Shown here in pieces: positions 1-5,271 of a DNA stretch of 5,271 nucleotides. The stretch comes from an uncultured Chlamydiae bacterium (GTDB lineage: Bacteria > Chlamydiota > Chlamydiia > Chlamydiales > SM23-39): assembly GCA_903889795.1 (NCBI GenBank), contig CAISYW010000182.1, positions 1-5,271 on the forward strand. The letters run 5' to 3'. Each line of letters begins with the position of its first letter. Position 1 is the stretch's first letter. The notes beneath the pieces are model-generated. The model was not told the origin of the DNA, did no database searches, and worked only from the letters and a program-made list of their open reading frames with translations. The position numbers and the translations under genes were made by a program.

Positions 1-790
1 CTATACAGACATTAAATATCATAAGTTTGAAGGTATCGCAAAAATCACGATCAATCGTCCACTTGTCCGCAATGCCTTTCGGCCTTTAACCATCGATGAA
101 ATGTCCCATGCGCTCAACGATGCTCGTTATGATTCGAACATCGGAACGATCATTCTGACCGGCGAGGGCAAAGAGGCCTTTTGTTCGGGCGGCGATCAAA
201 AGATCCGAGGAGATGCGGGTTACACAAATGAACAGGGCGAACAAAGACTGAACGTTTTGGATTTTCAGCGGCAGATTCGAACTTGTCCTAAACCGGTCAT
301 TGCCATGATTGCAGGCTATGCCATCGGAGGCGGACACGTTCTTCATATCATTTGCGATCTCAGCATCGCGGCCGATAACGCCGTGTTTGGTCAAACAGGT
401 CCCAAAGTGGGTTCGTTTGATGGCGGATATGGTGCGGGATATCTCGCTCGTATTGTGGGTCAAAAAAAAGCGCGGGAGATCTGGTTTATGTGCCGGCAAT
501 ACAATGCTCATGAAGCGCTGGAAATGGGCCTTGTCAACTGCGTGGTGCCTTATGATCAACTGGAAACAACCACAATTCAGTGGTGCCAGGAGATTTTACG
601 CCATTCCCCAATGGCTCTTCGTTGTCTCAAAGCAGCGCTGAATGCCGATTGCGATGGACAAACAGGGTTGCAAGAATTGGCCGGTAATGCCACCCTCCTT
701 TTTTACATGTCCCAAGAAGGACAGGAAGGGCGAAACGCATTCAATGAAAAGCGAAATCCCGATTTCTCTCGCTTCCCTAAACTTCCCTAA
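1..790 (+). CDS. menB: 1,4-dihydroxy-2-naphthoyl-CoA synthase MenB (5' partial)
   Basis: MenB is a crotonase-fold enzyme that closes the ring of o-succinylbenzoyl-CoA to give 1,4-dihydroxy-2-naphthoyl-CoA in menaquinone synthesis. The frame is already open at base 2, where the codons read YTDIKYHKFEG and then ITINRP and RNAFRPLT, a MenB N-terminus. The ATG at 101 is therefore internal. 262 residues are visible, and about 10-25 N-terminal residues are missing relative to the roughly 270-285 of known MenBs. Visible motifs are CSGGDQK with a following Arg (182-205; oxyanion loop and the Arg91 region of E. coli), GYAIGGGH (second oxyanion glycine), QTGPKVGSFDGG (392-427, containing the catalytic Asp) and LLFYMSQEGQEGRNAF with the C-terminal catalytic Tyr at 704-706. 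The Gly codon at 398-400 in QTG is the residue that marks bicarbonate-dependent type I enzymes; type II enzymes have Asp there. The protein resembles E. coli MenB over its whole visible length. It is followed by menC after 21 bp, in one operon. No frameshift is seen, despite an A8 run at 462-469. Confidence 0.97.
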   Translation, partial: YTDIKYHKFEGIAKITINRPLVRNAFRPLTIDEMSHALNDARYDSNIGTIILTGEGKEAFCSGGDQKIRGDAGYTNEQGEQRLNVLDFQRQIRTCPKPVIAMIAGYAIGGGHVLHIICDLSIAADNAVFGQTGPKVGSFDGGYGAGYLARIVGQKKAREIWFMCRQYNAHEALEMGLVNCVVPYDQLETTTIQWCQEILRHSPMALRCLKAALNADCDGQTGLQELAGNATLLFYMSQEGQEGRNAFNEKRNPDFSRFPKLP

Positions 791-811
791 TGATCTTTTA
801 TCTGATGGTGT

Positions 812-1681
812 ATGCGCATTTATACTTATAACATACCCATTTCTACACCGCTTTTGACAATAACAAATCGTCAGGGGTTGATCTTCCAAAGCGAGGCGGG
901 ATATGGCGAAGCGGCTCCTCTGCCTGGCTGGAGCAAAGAATCCGTCGACGATCTGATCGCCTCCATTCACAATAGAGCCTCTTATCCGTCCTTCGATTTC
1001 GGACTCAGATGCGCAGAGCTCCCTTTTCCCTCATCATTTCCTCGCATTCCTCTCTGCGCCCTCGTAACGAGCCTCTCTGAGGCCGAAACAGCTTTAAACA
1101 GTGGATTTAAAACACTGAAAATCAAGATAAAAAACCATTCCGTCCGAGAAGCTCTCGATTTTATCGCCCATGTTCAACTCCCCTGCATTCGATTGCGAAT
1201 CGACGTTAATCGACGATGGAGTTTCGAAAAAGCTCAGCTATTTTTTAATCAGCTCAATCCAACCGGCATCGATTACATTGAAGAGCCCACTCATGATCTA
1301 CACAAACTCCACAAGCTTTCCAATCTTCCCCTGGCTCTGGATGAAACTCTTAGAGAAACTGAAAGCAACTGGATTCATCTTCCCAATTTGCATGCATTGG
1401 TATTGAAACCGACTTTACTCGGCCACCGGTTAGATTACTTAATTCAACTCGGGCAAAAACAGGGCAAAAAACTAATATTCAGCTCTTCTTTTGAAAGCGC
1501 GATCGCTCTTTTACATATTGCGCATCTTCACGCTCGCTTTTCTTTGCAAACCGCCGTCGGGCTCGATACGCATCGATTTTTTCACGGCAATTTCTTTCCT
1601 ATGCCCATAAAAAATGGGATGCTCTGCGATCATCCATTACCACCTTTGGATCGAACATGGCTGAGCGATTATGCCCCCTAA
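812..1681 (+). CDS. menC: o-succinylbenzoate synthase MenC
   Basis: MenC is an enolase-superfamily dehydratase that converts SHCHC to o-succinylbenzoate using a divalent metal. The protein has 289 residues, somewhat shorter than E. coli MenC (320). The N-terminus (MRIYTYNIPI) and GEAAPLPGWS near residue 33 match the capping domain of the family. The barrel residues can be placed by eye: a KxK pair at Lys103/Lys105 (TLKIKIK), metal ligands Asp131 (RIDVNRRW), Glu157 (YIEEP) and Asp177 (LALDETL), and the second catalytic Lys199 (LVLKPTLLG). These correspond to E. coli K131/K133, D161, E190, D213 and K235, so the enzyme should be active. The start at 812 is chosen because the first residues align with E. 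coli MenC. The only ribosome-binding hint is a weak GGTG just upstream. The 3' end overlaps menE by 25 bp. An unrelated enolase-superfamily epimerase is the main alternative, but the flanking menB and menE make MenC the clear reading. Confidence 0.95.
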   Translation: MRIYTYNIPISTPLLTITNRQGLIFQSEAGYGEAAPLPGWSKESVDDLIASIHNRASYPSFDFGLRCAELPFPSSFPRIPLCALVTSLSEAETALNSGFKTLKIKIKNHSVREALDFIAHVQLPCIRLRIDVNRRWSFEKAQLFFNQLNPTGIDYIEEPTHDLHKLHKLSNLPLALDETLRETESNWIHLPNLHALVLKPTLLGHRLDYLIQLGQKQGKKLIFSSSFESAIALLHIAHLHARFSLQTAVGLDTHRFFHGNFFPMPIKNGMLCDHPLPPLDRTWLSDYAP

Positions 1682-2991
1682 GCGTTGGCGAGAAAAAAGC
1701 GATCGCGCTCGCCCCCTCCCACACTTATGCCGCGCTCGACAACCTAACAGGACGCGCTGTGCATCAATTGTGCTCATTGGGACTCAAAAAGGGCGATTGT
1801 ATCGCGTTGCCGTCCCATGCCAATGAAAGGACCGTTGCCCTTTTATTCGCGGCATGGCGTCTCTCGCTCATTGTGGCGCTCATTTCTCCCGGCTTGCCCC
1901 CGGCCGGGATTCAAAAGCGCCTCCAAGAGATTCATCCTCGATTATTGATTGATGATACCTCTCGATTTTTTGCCGAATCGTTCGATGAAAGAAGAGAGCT
2001 TGATCTAGACCCGATCGCTCTTCTTTTGCTCACCTCAGGATCGAGCGGCGATGCAAAATGGGCCGCATTTACTCTCAGCCAACTCTTCGAGAGCGCCGAA
2101 ACGGTTGCCCACACTCTTGGTGCACAGCCTGAAGATCGCTGGCTTCTTTCCCTGCCATTGCATCACGTGGGAGGGCTCGGAGTTCTTTTGCGCGCTTTTT
2201 GCAGCGGGGGAACAGTTGTCCCTGAAGACAAACAGCTCCCCTATCCCGAACGCATCGAATCGGCCCATGCGCGATATGCATCATTGGTTCCGACTCAGCT
2301 CTTCCGTCTGATGCAATGCGATTTTCAAACAATATCTACACAGCTTTTGATCGGCGGCGCACCCATAGCGCAAAATCTTTACGACCGAGCGATCAAAAAA
2401 AATCTCCAACTTTTATTGACCTATGGATTGACGGAGATGAGCTCAACCCTTTTTCTCACATCCAGACCGGTATGGAATAACCAAATTCCTTATCTCGGCC
2501 ATCCGCTTCCCTGCCGACAAGTAAAAATTTTTCAAGACGAGCTCCTTGTTTCCGGTGCTAGCCTATTCTCCGGATACGGAAACCCGCCGCAGCGTCCTTT
2601 CACCGACTGGTTTTCGAGTGGCGATTGCGCAATCTATCACGAGGAATATGGTTTTGCGATCATTGGTCGTAAAGACTTTCAATTCATCAGCGGCGGGGAA
2701 AATATCCAGCCGGAAGAGATCGAGATCGCCATTCTCTCCTGTCCAAATGTTGAACAAGCGATCGTTGTCCCTCTTGACGACGAAGAGTTTGGGACTCGTC
2801 CCATGGCATTTGTCAAAACATCTCTCTCGCATCATCAAATCCTCCATTACCTCTCCACATTCTTACCAAAATTTAAAATCCCCATTACCCTCGCTGAACT
2901 GCCCGATAGCGATAATTTTAAACCAAATCGAGCCCAACTCATCCAATTTGCTAATAAAAATTATCATATTAATAAAACGCTAAAGCACTGA
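1657..2991 (+). CDS. menE: o-succinylbenzoate-CoA ligase MenE
   Basis: MenE belongs to the ANL adenylating family and joins o-succinylbenzoate to CoA in two ATP-dependent steps, giving the substrate of MenB. The 444 residues are close to E. coli MenE (451). Core motifs in order: TSGSSGDAK at 126-134 (phosphate-binding loop; the usual Pro before Lys is Ala), LLSLPLHHVGG at 163-173 and ASLVPTQLFRLM at 208-219 (both MenE-like), IGGAPI at 232-237, YGLTE at 256-260, SGD at 321-323, GRKD at 337-340, and GGENIQPEEIE at 346-356. The adenylation lysine is probably Lys422 in NFKPNRAQL. This lacks the GK of most ANL enzymes but resembles E. coli MenE (GIKISRQAL). The ATG at 1657 lies inside menC in another frame. 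A GGA six bases upstream is the only Shine-Dalgarno hint, so translation may be coupled to menC. The N-terminus is only a few residues shorter than in E. coli. An A8 run at 2395-2402 leaves the frame intact. Confidence 0.95.
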   Translation: MAERLCPLSVGEKKAIALAPSHTYAALDNLTGRAVHQLCSLGLKKGDCIALPSHANERTVALLFAAWRLSLIVALISPGLPPAGIQKRLQEIHPRLLIDDTSRFFAESFDERRELDLDPIALLLLTSGSSGDAKWAAFTLSQLFESAETVAHTLGAQPEDRWLLSLPLHHVGGLGVLLRAFCSGGTVVPEDKQLPYPERIESAHARYASLVPTQLFRLMQCDFQTISTQLLIGGAPIAQNLYDRAIKKNLQLLLTYGLTEMSSTLFLTSRPVWNNQIPYLGHPLPCRQVKIFQDELLVSGASLFSGYGNPPQRPFTDWFSSGDCAIYHEEYGFAIIGRKDFQFISGGENIQPEEIEIAILSCPNVEQAIVVPLDDEEFGTRPMAFVKTSLSHHQILHYLSTFLPKFKIPITLAELPDSDNFKPNRAQLIQFANKNYHINKTLKH

Positions 2992-3015
2992 TAATTAATA
3001 CACAGATGTGTGTGC

Positions 3016-3044
3016 TGGGCAAAAAAAAAGAGCTCCTCTATAAT
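3016..3044 (+). promoter_or_regulatory. Predicted sigma70-type promoter for the TPR gene, with an A9 run in its spacer
   Basis: A perfect -10 hexamer TATAAT (3039-3044) lies 17 bp downstream of a -35-like TGGGCA (3016-3021, four of six matches to TTGACA). The predicted transcript start is about 3050-3052, which leaves a leader of only about 20 nt before the ATG at 3073. Nine A occupy 3021-3029, overlapping the last base of the -35 element and filling the first half of the spacer. The region upstream (about 2950-3003, the end of menE and the first bases of the spacer) is very AT-rich and could act as an UP-like element. It is the only strong -10/-35 pair I noticed in the 81-bp gap after menE, and I saw no convincing terminator for the men operon there. 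Whether men transcripts also read through is unknown. Confidence 0.6.
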
Positions 3045-3072
3045 CCGCTCCTTATCATAACTTCTGCTGACC

Positions 3073-4020
3073 ATGTTGCAAACGAACTCGTTTCGAAAAA
3101 TCTTTTCTCGACTCTTCCCTCGCAAGGCAGATGTGGACAACTTGGCCGAAACCGATCCAAAACGCTGGGAACACCTACCGATCGAACAAAAAGCGCTGCT
3201 CGCCGATCAATACCTGGCTCGGGGAGAAATCGCTCTGCTAAATGAAGATTTATCCGCTCTCGGCCATTTTGAAGCGGCTGCAACTCTCACGCCCGAGAAT
3301 TTCGAAATCTGGTATCGAGAAGGCCGCGCATTTTTCGATTACGGCATGTGGGAAGACAAAGAAAAAGCCCTTCTCATCGCGAGCAGATACTTCAAGCTCG
3401 CAGTACAACTCGCTCCCGATCGATTCGAAATATGGTCTTGCTGGGGCAGCGTTCTGTTACAACTCGGCATCGCATATAACGAGCACCATTTTTATCTCGA
3501 GGCAAAAGAAAAATTGCAGAGAGCGATTGATTATAGCAAAGAAGTTCCTCGGCCTGTGCTCGCGCAACTCTACTGGGATTATGGTCTTGTCTGGACTGAG
3601 CTAGCGCAACATTCCGGCGAAGCAGTCGACGTCCGTCTATCAATCCAGGCATTCCAGACCTCGATGAATTCGCAAGACATTCTACCGCCTAAATTTCTCA
3701 ATGACTGTGGAAATGCTTACTTGCAAATGGGGCTTTTGATCAACGACTCCCGCCTCTACCTCCAAGCTGTTGAACATTTAAAAAACGCCGTAACGGCGAA
3801 TCAGCACTATACCGAAGGCTGGATATCATTGGCCAACGCCTATTCACAGCTCTATATCAACACGATGGATGAGCGATACGTTTCGCTAGCCAATGACTGC
3901 TACACCCATCTCTGTCAAGAGTCCGCTGAAGATGCCGAAAATTGGTTAGGTTGGGCGCAACTTCTCGGGGAATCGGGGAGACAGAACCGCGACCAAAAAA
4001 AAACTGAGTCTTTCCATTGA
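3073..4020 (+). CDS. TPR-repeat protein, N-terminal part (frame broken at A9)
   Basis: This frame encodes 315 residues, but only about the first 310 appear native. It ends in an unrelated tail (TESFH) right after the A9 run at 3995-4003. Residues 1-20 are basic (SFRKIFSRLFPRK) with no signal peptide or membrane segment, so a cytoplasmic protein is likely. A standard 34-residue TPR occupies about 46-79. Longer units follow, with helix A starting at residues 80 (EIWYREG), 121 (EIWSCWG), 167 (LYWDYG), 209 (FLNDCGNAY), 250 (GWISLANAY) and 291 (NWLGWAQLLG). Each has the W/G/A pattern of TPR helices but is 41-46 residues long because of an extended loop between helices. The last unit has only its first helix in this frame; its second helix lies in the frame of the downstream part. 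TPR solenoids bind protein partners; the partner is unknown. The ATG at 3073 is chosen because it follows a good promoter by about 20 nt. No clear Shine-Dalgarno sequence is seen. Confidence 0.85.
   Translation: MLQTNSFRKIFSRLFPRKADVDNLAETDPKRWEHLPIEQKALLADQYLARGEIALLNEDLSALGHFEAAATLTPENFEIWYREGRAFFDYGMWEDKEKALLIASRYFKLAVQLAPDRFEIWSCWGSVLLQLGIAYNEHHFYLEAKEKLQRAIDYSKEVPRPVLAQLYWDYGLVWTELAQHSGEAVDVRLSIQAFQTSMNSQDILPPKFLNDCGNAYLQMGLLINDSRLYLQAVEHLKNAVTANQHYTEGWISLANAYSQLYINTMDERYVSLANDCYTHLCQESAEDAENWLGWAQLLGESGRQNRDQKKTESFH
3995..4003 (+). other. A9 homopolymer at the frame break of the TPR gene (frameshift or slippage site)
   Basis: Nine consecutive A follow GACC at 3991-3994. As written, the upstream frame continues Q-K-K-T-E-S-F-H and stops at 4018-4020. 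If the run had eight A, it would continue Q-K-K-L-S-L-S-I-E-K and stay open to the stop at 5153-5155, giving 693 residues. The reconstructed helix LSLSIEKCVRCYSIDPNNP completes the repeat begun by NWLGWAQLLG, and the repeat register remains exactly 41 residues on both sides. The site could be a sequencing or assembly error, a real disabling insertion, a phase-variable tract, or a place where RNA polymerase slips and restores the frame in part of the transcripts. The sequence alone cannot separate these. Confidence 0.8.
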
Positions 4021-4126
4021 AAAATGTGTTCGCTGCTACTCGATAGACCCCAACAATCCTCTACTGCTTTGCCAGTGGGTCGAATCCCTATCCGAACTCG
4101 GCAAACAAACCAACCGCCTCGATCTC

Positions 4127-5155
4127 TTGATTGAAGCGGAAAACAAGATTCTACGCTCGACTGATCAATATCCCGACGATCCCGATTTATGGCATGCGTA
4201 CGGTATTTGTATGATCGCGTTTGGCCAATATTATGGCGACCCGGACTATCATGAATCTGCGATCGAAAAATTGCAGTACGGACTTTCTCTTGACCGGACC
4301 CACGCGGAAATTTGGCATGCTCTAGCGACCGCCCATGCAGAGGTTGCCAACCTAACCGATGACCTTGATCTGATCGAGAGATCGATTCGTTTTTTCACTC
4401 GCGCAATGGATCTGAAACCCGCTTGCCCTTCTCTGGTCTTCGACGCCGCAAACGCCTATTTGCAATCATTCGAACTCCGCGATAATTTTAAAGATCTTGA
4501 CCAAGCAATCATTCATTATGAATCGCTTTTACAAAACCAAAAAGAGGCGCTCCTCAATCACCCCGAGTGGCTCTTTAAATATGCTACAGCCCTCGAATGG
4601 TTAGGGAACTATACTGATGAAGACAACCACTATATCCGAGCCCTTGATCTCTATTTCCACGTTCTTCTCCTTGACCCTGAAACGCTCAAAATTCATTTCC
4701 ACATAGCCCTATGTCTTAGGCATTTAGGAGAATCATCCGGTGAAGCGGAATACTTTCGACGCGCCCTTCACCATTTCCGATTCGCCCTGCGGCAAGATGA
4801 AGAAGACGAAGAAGTTTGGCTGGAATGGGGATTGGCATCCATCCTTCTTGCCCATTATTCGTTGGATCAAGAGACCATGCATCAATGCTATACTGACGCC
4901 GAACAAAAAATCACTCGCGCGGGCCAGCTTGGCAATTTAAATGCATATTACAACCTCGCCGGCCTCTATTCCATTATGTCCCGTTTTGATGAAGCAATCG
5001 AACTGCTTCGTAAAGCTCAAAAAGCCGACTCTCTTCCCACGATCGAGGAAATGGCCGAGGATGAATGGCTCGACAATCTCAGACAAACCGAGCTATTCAC
5101 CCAATTTCTCTCGAGTCTTGAGACAAAGCATGGACACGGATCTTCTGAGTTCTAA
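4127..5155 (+). CDS. TPR-repeat protein, C-terminal part (continuation of the gene starting at 3073)
   Basis: This frame encodes 342 residues if begun at the TTG at 4127, but it is coding well before that. From 4004 it reads a typical TPR helix (LSLSIEKCVRCYSIDPNNP) and another repeat (LLLCQWVESLSELG). TTG 4127 has no ribosome-binding site, and the first in-frame ATG (4211) lies in the middle of a repeat, so an independent start is unlikely. Helix A of successive units begins at residues 22 (LWHAYG), 63 (IWHALA), 105 (FDAANAY), 149 (LFKYATALEWLG), 190 (FHIALCLRHLG) and 231 (WLEWGLA). The spacing is 41-44 residues. A standard 34-residue TPR follows at about 273-305. The C-terminus is an acidic helix (EEMAEDEWLDNL) and a short polar tail. 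The protein is probably a cytoplasmic scaffold or chaperone-like adaptor; no enzymatic domain is visible. Its stop codon overlaps that of a minus-strand gene. Confidence 0.83.
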   Translation: MIEAENKILRSTDQYPDDPDLWHAYGICMIAFGQYYGDPDYHESAIEKLQYGLSLDRTHAEIWHALATAHAEVANLTDDLDLIERSIRFFTRAMDLKPACPSLVFDAANAYLQSFELRDNFKDLDQAIIHYESLLQNQKEALLNHPEWLFKYATALEWLGNYTDEDNHYIRALDLYFHVLLLDPETLKIHFHIALCLRHLGESSGEAEYFRRALHHFRFALRQDEEDEEVWLEWGLASILLAHYSLDQETMHQCYTDAEQKITRAGQLGNLNAYYNLAGLYSIMSRFDEAIELLRKAQKADSLPTIEEMAEDEWLDNLRQTELFTQFLSSLETKHGHGSSEF

Positions 5156-5271
5156 CAATCTCTCGCAGGTTTTGTCAAATTCGTCTTTATTTTCGTCATG
5201 TTTTGCATCATGATCGGGCGAACTTCTTTCGGAAGATCAGGATTTTTCAGCAACTTTTCATAAATAGCACA
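5152..5271 (-). CDS. C-terminal end of an unidentified minus-strand gene (5' end beyond the window)
   Basis: On the minus strand one frame is open from the window edge to a TAG at 5154-5152, giving 39 visible residues. The other two minus frames meet stop codons within the first 24 bases. The peptide looks like the end of a real protein: a polar, mostly helical, basic segment (IYEKLLKNPDLPKEVRP) followed by MMQNMTKIKTNLTKPARDC. No family is recognisable from this tail and no start is inside the window. It converges on the TPR gene, and the two stop codons overlap in CTAA at 5152-5155, leaving no room for a terminator between the genes. The open frame could be chance given its length, but its composition and the exact abutment of the stops favour a real gene. 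Confidence 0.5.
   Translation of the reverse strand, partial: CAIYEKLLKNPDLPKEVRPIMMQNMTKIKTNLTKPARDC

Noticed and set aside
101..790. ATG at 101 as the start of menB
   Set aside because: Conserved MenB residues (YTDIKYHKFEG, ITINRP, RNAFRPLT) are encoded in the same frame upstream to base 2, so the gene begins before the window.
596..970. Minus-strand open frame across the menB-menC junction
   Set aside because: It is antisense to two well-supported enzymes and shows no recognisable protein features.
2035..2332. Several overlapping open frames inside menE on both strands
   Set aside because: They are shadows of the menE frame, arising from its codon composition; none has a plausible start context or known motif.
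2961..3011. Possible terminator after menE (TTATC/GATAA inverted repeat, ACACAGATGTGT hairpin)
   Set aside because: The stems are only 5 bp, the loop is 24 bases or 2 bases respectively, and neither is GC-rich or followed by a T run.
4024..4135. ATG at 4024 as a restart of the TPR gene after the frame break
   Set aside because: It is in the wrong frame relative to the downstream repeats and reaches a stop near 4130.
5198..5263. Short plus-strand ORF of 21 codons after the TPR gene
   Set aside because: It has no ribosome-binding site or promoter, and it lies opposite the more convincing minus-strand gene end; its hydrophobic composition is what the antisense of that gene would give.

Overview
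The window carries part of a menaquinone (vitamin K2) biosynthesis operon, then a long tetratricopeptide-repeat (TPR) protein gene whose reading frame is broken, and finally the tail of a convergent gene on the minus strand. All genes except the last are on the plus strand and coding density is very high. The source is a bacterium that makes menaquinone by the classical o-succinylbenzoate (OSB) route. The E. coli-like menB-menC-menE order, the moderate base composition and the large TPR protein beside the operon would fit a Gram-negative, host- or amoeba-associated bacterium such as an environmental chlamydia. That placement is an inference and only weakly supported.

Positions 1-2991 hold menB (5' end outside the window), menC and menE. 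MenC makes OSB from SHCHC, MenE activates it to OSB-CoA, and MenB cyclises that to 1,4-dihydroxy-2-naphthoyl-CoA, so three consecutive pathway steps are encoded together. The genes are tightly packed: 21 bp separate menB and menC, and menC and menE overlap by 25 bp. All catalytic residues that I could place by eye are present, so the pathway segment looks functional. The operon promoter and the earlier genes (menF/menD/menH) are not in view.

Positions 2992-3072 form an 81-bp spacer with a good sigma70-type promoter (TGGGCA, 17 bp, TATAAT). Its spacer contains a run of nine A. It would drive the TPR gene.

Positions 3073-5155 encode a predicted cytoplasmic TPR protein in two frames, joined at a second run of nine A (3995-4003). 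Reading that run as eight A gives one continuous protein of 693 residues. A regular 41-residue repeat register then passes through the join without interruption. This is strong internal evidence that the two halves are one gene, disrupted by an A insertion, a sequencing error, or a slippage site.

Positions 5152-5271 carry the last 39 codons of a minus-strand gene that converges on the TPR gene. The two stop codons overlap within CTAA.
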